DNA from: Ktedonobacteria bacterium brp13
Lineage (GTDB): Bacteria; Chloroflexota; Ktedonobacteria; Ktedonobacterales; Ktedonobacteraceae
DNA length: 64,000 nucleotides
Direction: 5' to 3'
Assembly (NCBI GenBank): GCA_015099395.1
Contig: AP024096.1
Location: forward strand, 1 to 64,000
The position numbers were made by a program, and so were the translations under genes. Shown one piece after another: positions 55,601-64,000 of the stretch. Under the pieces are notes generated by a model that was given only the letters and a program-made list of their open reading frames with translations, made no database searches and was not told where the DNA came from. Every line of letters starts with the position of its first letter. Within the stretch, counting starts at the first letter, position 1.

Positions 55601-56206
55601 ATGAAACAAGAGAAACACGATCGTCGTTCCCTGCGAACTCGCCATCTGGTGCATTCCGCCTTGATGGAACTTTTGTTGGAGAAACGCTATGAGGCGATTA
55701 CCGTTCGAGACATTCTCAACAGGGCAGGGATTGGGAGTTCTACGTTTTATGCCCATTACTTCGATAAGGAGGATGTGCGAACAGATGTGATCGAACACAT
55801 GCTTGAGCAACTTCTGCCATCGATGGTCCAAAAAACGGTTGAGCAGGGCGTCCTTCCCAGTCTGGAGATCTTTCGACAGATCCAGGAACATTCCCAACAC
55901 AGGCACTTTCAAGCACTCATGCGGGGCCATGCAGAAGAGAGGATATGGGAGGTGCTCCAGACCAGGTTAAGCACTATTATTGAGCAGACGCTGGCGAGTG
56001 CCAACGCGAAAAAAAACGCGCCCTCCGTTCCCCTGGAAGTGGTCGCTTCATATCTGTCGGGAGCTTTTCTGCATTTGCTCAAATGGTGGATCAAGGCTGA
56101 GATACCCTATTCGCCAGAACGGATGGATGAGATCTTCCAGCAATTAGCCTTGCCTGGAGTATGGACAATCCTGGAGAGAAAGGGCGTACACGACAGCCGC
56201 GCTTAG
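55601..56206 (+). CDS. TetR/AcrR-family transcriptional regulator
   Basis: 201 residues. N-terminal HTH (AITVRDILNRAGIGSSTFYAHYFDKEDV) and a helical ligand-binding C-terminal domain (YLSGAFLHLLKWWIKAEIPYSPERMDEIF). It is transcribed away from the methyltransferase/DsbA-like operon with a 158-bp shared spacer, so it probably controls that operon. Confidence 0.9.
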   Translation: MKQEKHDRRSLRTRHLVHSALMELLLEKRYEAITVRDILNRAGIGSSTFYAHYFDKEDVRTDVIEHMLEQLLPSMVQKTVEQGVLPSLEIFRQIQEHSQHRHFQALMRGHAEERIWEVLQTRLSTIIEQTLASANAKKNAPSVPLEVVASYLSGAFLHLLKWWIKAEIPYSPERMDEIFQQLALPGVWTILERKGVHDSRA

Positions 56207-56246
56207 CACCATTGACTCTCAGTAATTTATCAGCTTGAAAGAGGAG

Positions 56247-57161
56247 GGTTGTGTTGCAAACATAACGATGGTGTGATAAGCTCTGCTTCTTATCAAGGCC
56301 ACCAGAGGAGTTTTTTTCATGAATCAGCAGAGCCCATTCAAATGGCGCCATTTCCAAGCCGCGATCATTCTTTTGTGCGTGCGCTGGTACTTGCGCTATG
56401 CGCTCAGCTATCGTGATCTGGAAGAAATGATGCTCGAGCGCGGGCTGCACGTCGATCACACGACGATCTACCGCTGGGTGCAACGCTACACACCCGAACT
56501 GGAGAAGCGCAGCCGACCGCATCTGAAAGCCTATAACGACTCCTGGAAAGTGGACGAGACGTACATCAAAGTCAGGAAAGTTTGGATGTATCTGTATCGG
56601 GCCGTGGATTCGCAGGGGAACACGCTGGAGTTTCTTTTGAGTCCCACTCGCGATGCCGAAGCGGCCAAACGCTTTTTCGGCAAATTGCTGCACGTTTCTA
56701 CGTGTTCAGCTTCTCAAAATCATCCCATCGAAGAGCCTGTAGCCCAACTGCTGACTCCGACTAACTCCATCACCACACGGACGCCTCGGGTGATCAACGT
56801 CGATAAAAACGCAGCCTATCCCAAGGCCATTGCCGACTTGAAAGCCGCTGGCGTGCTGCCTGAGCATGTGGAATTGCGACAGGTCAAATACTTGAATAAT
56901 CTGATCGAACAAGATCATCGCTTCATCAAACGCTTGACCAAACCAGGGATGGGCTTCTTTTCGTTTGAAACAGCACAAAGAACATTGCAGGGATATGAAG
57001 TGATGCATATGATCAGGAAAGGTCAGGTACCAGGAGTAAAGAAAAGAGACAGCGCCAGTCAAGCGACATTCATCGCTGAGCTGTTCGGAGTGGCAATCTA
57101 AAACCCACAGAATGGGAGCGTTCAACCCAAAGATCCTTCTCAGATTTTTTGCAACACAACC
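56247..57161 (+). mobile_element. IS6-family element, intact
   Basis: Ends GGTTGTGTTGCAAA (56247) and the inverse (to 57161), one intact transposase. No 8-bp duplication seen, which is common when IS6 elements recombine. Confidence 0.85.
56319..57101 (+). CDS. IS6-family transposase
   Basis: 260 residues: HTTIYRWVQRY HTH, WKVDETYIKV, INVDKNAAYPKAI, and NLIEQDHRFIKRL with the Glu, a full DDE core. It has a short low-complexity insert (TNSITTRTP) before the second Asp. Intact; the truncated relative at 32685 is about 90% similar by eye. Confidence 0.93.
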   Translation: MNQQSPFKWRHFQAAIILLCVRWYLRYALSYRDLEEMMLERGLHVDHTTIYRWVQRYTPELEKRSRPHLKAYNDSWKVDETYIKVRKVWMYLYRAVDSQGNTLEFLLSPTRDAEAAKRFFGKLLHVSTCSASQNHPIEEPVAQLLTPTNSITTRTPRVINVDKNAAYPKAIADLKAAGVLPEHVELRQVKYLNNLIEQDHRFIKRLTKPGMGFFSFETAQRTLQGYEVMHMIRKGQVPGVKKRDSASQATFIAELFGVAI

Positions 57162-57643
57162 ATTTTTTGTTCATGGGTCAGGTCGTTCATGAACATTTGA
57201 GGATGGTATGGGCATTCTGCTTCATAGCGAAAACAGTGTTAAAATCATTGCCCTTATATTCTCAGTTTTTCTCTGCTTCCCAATTGATCCCAAAAGGACT
57301 TGACATAGAGAGTCTTTCGGCTCCAGGTGGGTTGGGTGATCCAAGTACCTCCTTCTGAGTACTTCCTGGTTGGACCAGGGATACAAGTCAAGTGCGACGC
57401 GGCGCACACGTAAGCTGTCACCAGCCGCTCACGTAGCGGGCAAAAACAGAGATAAAGGAATGAGCAATATTGCAGACATTGAGTGCTTTTTTCTTTCACA
57501 GTACAAGGTTCTCTCTTGTTTTTCAACCTCCCTTTTTTGTCAGAACCGGCAAAATAGGACCAATCTTGCCCTCTTTGGGATATAGAATAAAGCAAGCAAT
57601 AAGGTATTCAACAAAGAGCATTCAGAAAGGAGAGGCAACACAT
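57162..57643. other. Non-coding leader before the RidA gene
   Basis: No convincing gene in 482 bp. The stretch 57640-57643 carries AAAGGAGAGG as RBS just upstream (57626-57635). Confidence 0.4.
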
Positions 57644-58078
57644 ATGACCCAGAATCCAGAAGGGGGCCCAATCCACGGCTCAGTACACCATCTGAACCCT
57701 GAGACTCTGCATAAAAATCCTGCTTTTACACAGGTGATCTACGTTACAGGACCGGCAAGAACGATCTACATTGGCGGGCAAGATGCTGTTGACGCCCAGG
57801 GCAATATCGTAGGGAAGGGAGACCTAGCAGCTCAGACGCAACAAGTCCTCCTCAACTTGCGCAATGCCCTCGCTGCCGCTGACGCCAAGCCGGAGCATAT
57901 CATCAAATGGAACGTCTACCTGGTGCAGGGACAATCCTTGCAGGCGGGTTTTACGGCCTTCCAGCAGTTCTGGGGATACCAGCCAGACCCACCTACCATT
58001 ACTGGCATCTACGTCTCAGCGCTGGCACACCCGGATTTTCTTGTGGAGATGGATGCCATTGCCGTCGTCCCGTTCTAG
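57644..58078 (+). CDS. RidA/YjgF-family protein
   Basis: 144 residues, typical length. VIYVTGPARTIYIGGQDAVDAQGNIVGKGDLAAQTQQVLLNL matches the Rid fold; the late VSALAHPDFLVEMDAIAVV replaces the classic R-x-x-x-P-x-x-x-x-V-E-ID signature, and the active-site Arg of RidA proper is not obvious, so it may be another Rid subgroup. RBS AAAGGAG before ATG 57644. Confidence 0.87.
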   Translation: MTQNPEGGPIHGSVHHLNPETLHKNPAFTQVIYVTGPARTIYIGGQDAVDAQGNIVGKGDLAAQTQQVLLNLRNALAAADAKPEHIIKWNVYLVQGQSLQAGFTAFQQFWGYQPDPPTITGIYVSALAHPDFLVEMDAIAVVPF

Positions 58079-58249
58079 CTCCAGGCGATTATCCGTTTTA
58101 GCGAGGTCGTCAAGCTTGTAGCGCCTCTTCAGGGAGCGATTTCTGACCAGGCGCTTTTTCTGTTCGGTCTCCCTCTCCTCTCGGCTTTCTGCTTCTGGAT
58201 CATGTGACCAGGAAGGGAACTCACCCTTGTTCTGCTTTTGCCCACTACA

Positions 58250-60597
58250 CCCACGATATGCGCAACGAGATGACAACAAGCGAGCAGCATAGAGCATAGT
58301 AACAGAGAGAAATGAGAAAAATATTGTAAAAAAGACAAAAATGTGTCTCCTTATAAGAAAGAAAAACAAGTATTTCCAATAAGGAGGACACACAACCAGT
58401 ATGACGCATTCTTCTGTAAAAATCCAGATTGCGCCTTCGTCTGTTCCCACTACGCCCTCATGGTTTGGTGAGGTGACCGTTCTTGCTCATGTGCTTACTC
58501 AGTTGGGCGTTCTGGATGCCATCCAGCAACGGGTGCAGTTTGCCCGCGCTCGGTTTGGCCACTACGACACGATTGACTTTGTCGTCGTCCTCATCGGCTA
58601 TGCGGTGAGTGGAGAACCCACCTTAAAAGCGTTTTATGAGCGCCTTTGTCCCTTTGCTTCCACCTTTATGGCCCTCTTTGGCCGCAACGACCTTCCCTGT
58701 CATTCCACCCTCAGCCGTTTTCTCGCGGCTTTTGATCAGCCGAGTGTCGAAGCCCTCCGGCTCCTCTTTCAAGAGGACCTGGTGACACGATCCACGTTCG
58801 GTTCTCCACCGGGTGGGCTGTGGGACCGCCTGGGACATCATTGGCTCCTGGTCGATATCGATGGGACCAAGCAGACAGCACGGCAGCGGGCACTTCCCCA
58901 GACACAAGACCTTCCTGCCCCTCACCGCCGTTTTGATCACGTCTGCGCCAAAGGCTATTTCGGGCGCAAAAGAGGGCAAGTAGGACGCACCAGGACGACG
59001 GTGTTGCAGCCGTACACCCATCAATGGCTTGGCACCTTTTCTGGTCCAGGAAACGGCAAGTACCGAGAAGAATTGCGACAAGCCCTGAGGGCCATCACGG
59101 CGTATGCGGCGGCAGTTGAACTTCCCCTCTCTCACGTCATCGTGAGAGTCGATGGATTGTATGGAAACACGGTTCCGTTACAGGAGATTCTTTCGAGCCA
59201 ATGTGGAGTGATTGGACGGAGCAAACAGTATGCCTGGCTTGATCTACCAGAAGTCCAAACCCGACTCCAATCAACTCCTGATGGGCAGATCACTCATCCT
59301 GAAAGCGGAACCATTCGCGATCTCTACGATTGCCTTGCCGTGCCACTCACCCCAGAAGGGCCTATGATTCGCCTCCTTGTTGCCACTCATCCCGCTGGTG
59401 ATCACAAACCGGCCATTGGAGTGGTCCGCAACGAGACGGTCTACGAACTGTTCTACACGACGTTGCCACCATATGCCTTTCTTGCCTCAGATGTACTGCA
59501 TTTGTATCTGCATCGTGGCTCGTTTGAGACAGTCCTCTCAGACGAAGATCAAGAGCAAGACGCAGATCGTTGGGTGTCTCGCACGCCCTGCGGTCAGGAT
59601 TGCTGGCAAGTCATCTCGCAGTGGGTGTGGAATCTCCGCTTAGAACTTGGGCAACAGCTCACACCTACCGCCATGCGTGTGACAGAATTTTCCCCAGCTC
59701 AATCAGTTGAGCCTGCTGCGGTGGTTGAACCTGCTGCGGTGGTTGAACCCATAGCGTATGGTCCTCCTCAATGGGCCCATCGATCATTCACCAAAGGATT
59801 TGCTGGCTCCGATTTTGTGCTCCAACCCGATGGCACCTTACGCTGTCCGGCTGATCACCCCTTAACGCTGCAAGAGCGCAGACCTGAGCGCAACGGCTCT
59901 GTACGCATGGTCTATGGTGCTCGTGCGTGTCATTGCCGTCCCTGTTCTCTTCGCGATCAGTGTCAAGAATCCACAACAACGAGGAAGCCTCGGCAAGTCA
60001 GCGCCGTTGTTTGGCCCACCACCTCCGACCCGTTTGCTTCGACAGCGCCTCCACCTCCCCCCATTGAAACTTCACCGATGTTGCGTAAGCCTCTCCCTGC
60101 TCCACCTCCTCCGGAACCCGCTCCGTTCCCAGTCCTGTGGGGTGATTGGCCACGCTGTTCCATCCGGCGTCGCTGGTTTCAGTTGCTTCGCTCACAAACC
60201 GTTCTTCTTTCTCCTGAGACAGTTCCGTTGGAGAAGAAACCAGCCAGCAAACCGTCAGACAGACACACCAGAGCACAACGTGCGCATTGGCGTTTGAACT
60301 GGAATGAGCGTCTTGCTTGTAACGCTCGTTCCTCTAGCGCTCCACCGCTTTCTATTACGCTTCATGGCCTTCCCGCCACCTTTGCCCAGTTCTTTGACTT
60401 TGCTCTCGTGACGGCTGACTAAAACACGGCCTGTTTATTCTTTCTGGATACACTCAGCTTGCTCCTCTTTCTACCATCCACTTTCTTCTATGTAGCTCGT
60501 CTTTTCGCTCCATTTTCCTTTTTTGACGCTTGATAGGCCCTCCTCTATTTCTTTACTGCTTGCTTGTTTTGTTTTATCTCATTGCGCATATCGTGGG
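58250..60597 (+). mobile_element. 2348-bp IS, copy 2
   Basis: The same element as 15798-18145, here with a 5-bp target duplication CTACA (58245-58249 and 60598-60602) and ends CCCACGATATGCGCAA. Identity of the transposases shows recent movement. Confidence 0.93.
58401..60422 (+). CDS. IS transposase, IS4/IS1380-like DDE (673 aa), copy 2
   Basis: Identical to the 15973-17994 protein. The leader inside the element has AATAAGGAGG-type RBS before ATG 58401. Confidence 0.82.
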   Translation: MTHSSVKIQIAPSSVPTTPSWFGEVTVLAHVLTQLGVLDAIQQRVQFARARFGHYDTIDFVVVLIGYAVSGEPTLKAFYERLCPFASTFMALFGRNDLPCHSTLSRFLAAFDQPSVEALRLLFQEDLVTRSTFGSPPGGLWDRLGHHWLLVDIDGTKQTARQRALPQTQDLPAPHRRFDHVCAKGYFGRKRGQVGRTRTTVLQPYTHQWLGTFSGPGNGKYREELRQALRAITAYAAAVELPLSHVIVRVDGLYGNTVPLQEILSSQCGVIGRSKQYAWLDLPEVQTRLQSTPDGQITHPESGTIRDLYDCLAVPLTPEGPMIRLLVATHPAGDHKPAIGVVRNETVYELFYTTLPPYAFLASDVLHLYLHRGSFETVLSDEDQEQDADRWVSRTPCGQDCWQVISQWVWNLRLELGQQLTPTAMRVTEFSPAQSVEPAAVVEPAAVVEPIAYGPPQWAHRSFTKGFAGSDFVLQPDGTLRCPADHPLTLQERRPERNGSVRMVYGARACHCRPCSLRDQCQESTTTRKPRQVSAVVWPTTSDPFASTAPPPPPIETSPMLRKPLPAPPPPEPAPFPVLWGDWPRCSIRRRWFQLLRSQTVLLSPETVPLEKKPASKPSDRHTRAQRAHWRLNWNERLACNARSSSAPPLSITLHGLPATFAQFFDFALVTAD

Positions 60598-60602
60598 CTA
60601 CA

Positions 60603-60892
60603 CAAGCGGTTGGCGACTGCTGATGTAGCGCTCCCCCAAATGGAGCGAGAAGACCACAATGGGTTCCACCTTCCAATGCCTCACGCCTCTTCCTGCAAGA
60701 GGGACAATTGTTGCGGGGTCTCTTCCTCATCTCCCTCTGCGTGTTGGGCCTGCTTCACTTGAGCAGGATGGGATCACTAGATTACGGCGGGTAAAACATA
60801 CGCTAAGCCAATCGTACTCGGCCCTGTGCTACGTAAGCTGCTACGAAGTGCAAAGTAGCAGGTAGAAGATACATACAGATACTATTTGGGAT
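60603..60892. other. Non-coding, remnant sequence
   Basis: No gene. GAAGTGCAAAGTAGC near 60845 resembles sequence inside the MITE-like element at 43674. Confidence 0.35.
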
Positions 60893-60952
60893 GAAATGCG
60901 CGAAGCTGTCACCAGAGGCAAAGTAGCCTCTGGTGACAGCTTCGCGCATTTC
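60893..60952. terminator. 27-bp perfect hairpin derived from MITE ends
   Basis: Arms 60893-60919 and 60926-60952 with a six-base loop. The sequence contains AAATGCGCGAAGCTGTCA in both orientations, the ends of the 43674-43962 element brought together. It lies 55 bp after the XRE gene stop and may end its transcript. Confidence 0.6.
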
Positions 60953-61006
60953 ACCCCTTCTTGTCAGTATCATGCACTCCTGGCGTTTATTTCCACCAGG
61001 AGTGGG

Positions 61007-61867
61007 CTATCGGCCAGAGCTGGCGCGGTGCGCTGTCAGCAGATGGCGTATCTTTGCGGTCGTCTCCTCCCCATCGAGAGGGGTATAGACGACGACCTTC
61101 ACAGCTGGTTCTTCAGGGATCTGAAACAGGAGATGCTCGAAGGTCAGATGTCCTACCTGGGGATGGTTGAATATCTTCTTGCCCTCCGGCCCGCGCAACA
61201 CCTCGTGATCGGACCACCACAGACAAAATTCGGAGCTGCGAGCCTGCAAATCATGGACCAGTTCCTGCATCCATGGATCACCGGGGAACTGTCCGTAGGT
61301 GGTGCGGAATTGCGCGAGAATGCGGCGGGCATGCCTGTCCCAATCCACCACCAACTCGCGATGAGCGGCTGAGGTAAACATGCGCCAGAGAATATTGCGT
61401 CCGCGCATGCTCTCCTGAGAAAAATCGTAGAGCGTCATGCACGCGGCCTCATTCCAGCCCACAATATCCCAACGCCGGCCAATCGCGATAGCCGGGCTCA
61501 GATCGAGGCGATCCAGAAAATGCTGCAGGATTGGGCTGACCGTCTCCTGCACAGGCATGCTGACAGGAGGTGGCTGCTGATGCGCTAAAAAGAAGAGATG
61601 CTCACGCTCATTAGCGTTGAGTCGCAGGGCCAGCGCCAGTCTTTCGAGCACCTGCGTCGAAACGCCGATGGGGCGTCCCTGCTCCAGCCAGGTATACAGA
61701 TCGACGCTGACGTCCGCCAGCTGCGCGACTTCCCCGCGTCTCAGACCCGGCGTTCGCCGGCGTTCGCTCCGGGACAAGCCCACCTGCTCAGGAGTAATCC
61801 GGTTCCTCCTGGTGCGTAAAAAATCACTGAGTTCCTGCAAGCGTGATTGTTCCTGCCGGCTTGCCAT
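61007..61867 (-). CDS. XRE-family regulator with MmyB-like ligand domain
   Basis: 286 residues. N-terminal HTH_XRE (TPGLRRGEVAQLADVSVDLYTWLEQGR) and a C-terminal MmyB-like PAS-type domain (PAIAIGRRWDIVGWNEAACMTLYDFS, then PGDPWMQELVHDLQARSSEFCLWWSDHEV). These regulators usually control a neighbouring oxidoreductase or hydrolase gene; the divergent lactonase-like gene at 62395 is a candidate. RBS AAAGGAGAAGG before ATG 61867. Confidence 0.92.
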   Translation of the reverse strand: MASRQEQSRLQELSDFLRTRRNRITPEQVGLSRSERRRTPGLRRGEVAQLADVSVDLYTWLEQGRPIGVSTQVLERLALALRLNANEREHLFFLAHQQPPPVSMPVQETVSPILQHFLDRLDLSPAIAIGRRWDIVGWNEAACMTLYDFSQESMRGRNILWRMFTSAAHRELVVDWDRHARRILAQFRTTYGQFPGDPWMQELVHDLQARSSEFCLWWSDHEVLRGPEGKKIFNHPQVGHLTFEHLLFQIPEEPAVKVVVYTPLDGEETTAKIRHLLTAHRASSGR

Positions 61868-62394
61868 ACCTTCTCCTTTACGCTGCTCCTGTTTTTTGCC
61901 CGGGACACTGCCTGCTTCCGACAGAGGCTACAGGCAATCGTGATCGTTTCCTCATGCCCTTTTGAGAATGTGTCTGATTCTCGTGACCTTCATCGGTACA
62001 CTTCATGAGCATTCGCACCTGCGGTGCTCAATTGTATTTTATGTTGTGGTGCTGTGGTGCAGGCAGAGGCCGCAAACCAGTGACAGCAGTTCTTTCGTGG
62101 TGGAAGTCAGATACTCTCTGAGGTTGCCTGTGTGGTAAAAAAAACACACCCGGGCTTATAGTAGGAAACATCTTCCTATGAAAAACGCTCATCTCGTTGT
62201 GCGTCGCTTTCTATTCTATACTGTGAGCAGCCCGCATGGCAATACCTGATCTTTATTTGCTCCAGGCGGGCCTCTGGCCTCGTGACCCGCTGAACTCAAC
62301 GGGTCATGCACGCGTTTATTGCTGTATCCCGGAGCCTGTATCCCGGAGCAAGGCGCGCGCTAGCGATTGTTTCTATGCAGAAAGGATGACATCC
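61868..62394. promoter_or_regulatory. Divergent intergenic region (XRE regulator / MBL hydrolase)
   Basis: 527 bp without a supported gene. It holds the leaders of both genes and a short repeat TGTATCCCGGAGC (62323 and 62338). Confidence 0.4.
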
Positions 62395-63114
62395 ATGACA
62401 CTCCCAGCGACGACCCCCCTGCGTCTGTACTTGATGCAAGTTGCGACATTATCTCAGGTCGAGGTACCGATTGTCTGCTACCTGGTCCAGACAGCTGACG
62501 GCAAAAATATCTTGATTGACAGTGGATTGCCAGGCCAGTTCGAGACGCCCGCTGGTAGACCGGCGCCGATACTCGGGCAGGATGTGTTTGCGCAACTGGC
62601 CCTGCTCGATCTGCAACCGGACGATATCGATCTGCTAATCTGTACGCATTTTGACCTGGACCATTGTGGTCATCACGTAGACTTTCCCCGTGCCGAGCTA
62701 GTCGTGCAGCGCGAGCAGTATGAGACTGCTCGCAATGGACATCCACGCTTTGCGGCCGCACGCCCACACTGGGATCTGCCGGCAGAGCGCTATCGTCTCA
62801 TTAATGGTGATACCACGCTGCTCCCCGGCATCGAGCTGATCGAGACTAGTGGACACGTACCCGGCCACATGTCGGTCCTTGTGCGCCTCTCCCAGACGGG
62901 ACCGATTCTCTTAACCATTGACGCGGCGCCGAACGAGGAGAGTTTCCATCCGGACCGCCAGGCTGGTCCGCTTGACCTGGACGTGGAGAAGACCATTGCC
63001 AGCACGATCAAATTGCTGGAGGTCGCCAGGCGTGAACAGGTCGCGCTGACCATTTTCGGACACGATGGACACCAATGGCCAACGCTCAAGACGCTTCCCG
63101 CCTACTACGAATAA
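62395..63114 (+). CDS. MBL-fold N-acyl-homoserine-lactonase-like hydrolase
   Basis: 239 residues of the metallo-beta-lactamase fold: NILIDSGLPGQF, the metal motif CTHFDLDHCGHH near 83-92, ETSGHVPGHMSVLV and a late GHDGHQW. This matches AttM/AiiA-type lactonases that open acyl-homoserine lactones, though other lactones are possible. ATG 62395 with AGAAAGG upstream; ATG 62386 is too close to that site. Confidence 0.85.
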   Translation: MTLPATTPLRLYLMQVATLSQVEVPIVCYLVQTADGKNILIDSGLPGQFETPAGRPAPILGQDVFAQLALLDLQPDDIDLLICTHFDLDHCGHHVDFPRAELVVQREQYETARNGHPRFAAARPHWDLPAERYRLINGDTTLLPGIELIETSGHVPGHMSVLVRLSQTGPILLTIDAAPNEESFHPDRQAGPLDLDVEKTIASTIKLLEVARREQVALTIFGHDGHQWPTLKTLPAYYE

Positions 63115-63250
63115 GCCCGGTCTGTAGAAAGATAAGGGACCACATCCTGGCGCTCTGCGCTACTGATATGCCGCCCGTCGCGCAGGCGCTCTGACGCGCC
63201 GCCGGCCCCCAGGTAGCGGCGCATCGGAGTACCAGGGTTGGATCTCCGCT

Positions 63251-63629
63251 TCAGCGCACGACCCAGCCATACAGTGATCCCAGTATCGTGCAGAACGGCG
63301 CGGCGTGTGTGAAACCCGCATCGTGTACGAGTTCCTGAACTCTGGCAGCGGTCGCCGTCTGTGGTTGGGACATCTGCTTCGTGAGCCCGGCCACGGTGCT
63401 CGCCATGCGTTCGGCTAGCATACCCATCGACTCGCCATATTGCTGCCAGGCGCCCAGAAAATCCGCGCTCAGCGCTGGATTCGTCATCCCACTTTCCGCC
63501 TCGTCCGTACGCACAGGACTGATGAGATACAACGGTGCGCCCAGCTGCAGGTGGTCCTTGATGCTGCGCAACAGGGCCAATTTCGCGTCCTCCGGAAGAA
63601 AGTGCAGCACATAGAGACAGGTCGCGGCT
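63251..63629 (-). pseudogene. SAM-dependent methyltransferase C-terminal fragment
   Basis: About 126 residues starting in LYVLHFLPEDAKLALLRSIKDHL, the late part of a class I methyltransferase, ending LGSLYGWVVR. The SAM-binding half is missing because an IS3 element begins at about 63630. Confidence 0.75.
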
Positions 63630-64000
63630 GATCTTCACCCGAATTTATGGAGACCCCAAAGAGGGGAATTAACACATCAATTGTTCATGCACAAGTGGAC
63701 TGACGTAGTGGAGAGTGGAGTGTCTCCTGGTTCGGTTATAAAACGTTTCAATGTACTCAAACGTAGCACTTCTGGCCTGTGCGCGTGTTTGAAAGGACTG
63801 GCTCTCAAGGCATTCTCCTTTGAAGCTGTGAAAAAAGCTTTCCATCGCCGCGTTGTCGTAACAGTCTGCCGTCCGACTCATGCTTGTGACCATGCCTGCA
63901 TGGCGCAAAAGCGCTTGATAGCTCTCACCTGTGTAGGTGCTCCCACGATCGGTGTGATGAAGTAACCCAGTCGGCGGACGGCGCCGCGCTGGACTGCCAT
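63630..64000 (-). mobile_element. IS3-family element, continuing past the window
   Basis: End near TGATCTTCACCCGAATTTAT (63628-63647), then the orfB 3' end. The remainder lies outside the window. Confidence 0.75.
63669..64000 (-). CDS. IS3 transposase OrfB, partial (C-terminal)
   Basis: About 110 residues to the window edge: LLHHTDRGSTYTGESY with the second Asp, DNAAMESFFHSFKGECL with the Glu, and the C-terminal FYNRTRRHSTLHYVSPL typical of IS3 OrfB. No damage in the visible part. Confidence 0.88.
   Translation of the reverse strand, partial: GSPARRRPPTGLLHHTDRGSTYTGESYQALLRHAGMVTSMSRTADCYDNAAMESFFHSFKGECLESQSFQTRAQARSATFEYIETFYNRTRRHSTLHYVSPLVHEQLMC

Noticed and set aside
57222..57595. Small minus-strand frames between IS6 and RidA
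   Set aside because: No RBS, no similarity, low-complexity content.

Overview
The window looks like the end of a linear replicon from a filamentous, IS-rich bacterium of the Chloroflexota class Ktedonobacteria. That assignment is inference from roughly 50-55% GC, very dense and nested insertion sequences, a group II intron, ISL3, IS701, ISAs1 and IS6 transposases, and MoxR/VWA and LRV-repeat genes. No rRNA or marker gene is present to prove it.

Telomere-like end (1-5598). The first 5598 bp are a perfect inverted repeat with no spacer, centred between 2799 and 2800 on an AT-rich palindrome. Each arm carries one copy of a gene for a protein with the residues expected of a hairpin-telomere resolvase (protelomerase): GRR, GQLK, HLNR, GH and TLHY. 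The simplest reading is a covalently closed hairpin telomere read through by the assembler, or a replicated telomere. The real end would then be at 2799/2800, with the resolvase gene (3133-4962) 333 bp from it. An assembly artefact is the main alternative.

Subtelomeric unit and its duplicate (5.0-12.3 kb and 24.6-32.4 kb). A minus-strand cluster of SDR with zinc ribbon, tRNA-like genes, LRV-repeat protein, MoxR ATPase and metallopeptidase-VWA protein follows the resolvase. It occurs again, partly deleted, next to a second intact resolvase gene (22667-24475). A short promoter-plus-terminator unit near the resolvase genes is present three times, plus its mirror image.

Tn7/Tn5053-like operon (12.4-21.7 kb), between the two units. 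It reads tnsB, tnsC, then a gene encoding two tandem catalytically degenerate resolvase domains, then a free-standing resolvase C-terminal domain. An IS (15798-18145) splits the tandem gene exactly; removing the IS and one 4-bp duplication restores a 768-codon frame. An IS3 element separates the last gene. I propose that the dead resolvase is the target selector of a telomere-directed transposon, which would be the novel system here.

Insertion graveyard (32.2-46 kb). This holds truncated IS6, ISAs1, an IstB scrap, an IS701 interrupted by a two-hairpin insert and a 2681-bp group II intron, several MITE-like elements, a second decayed tnsB-tnsC pair and an IS1182-type scrap. Among them lie a PPOX-like flavoprotein, a serine recombinase and a luciferase-like oxidoreductase.

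More ordinary genes (46-64 kb). There is a membrane/envelope cluster (GT39 glycosyltransferase, DUF2156 aminoacyl-lipid-type protein, GtrA), a ribbon-helix-helix regulator with a clear operator, ISL3, a DsbA-like and methyltransferase operon divergent from a TetR regulator, IS6, RidA, the second copy of the split-gene IS, an XRE/MmyB regulator, an MBL-fold lactonase-like hydrolase, and a methyltransferase fragment cut off by an IS3 element at the window edge. No CRISPR array was seen.
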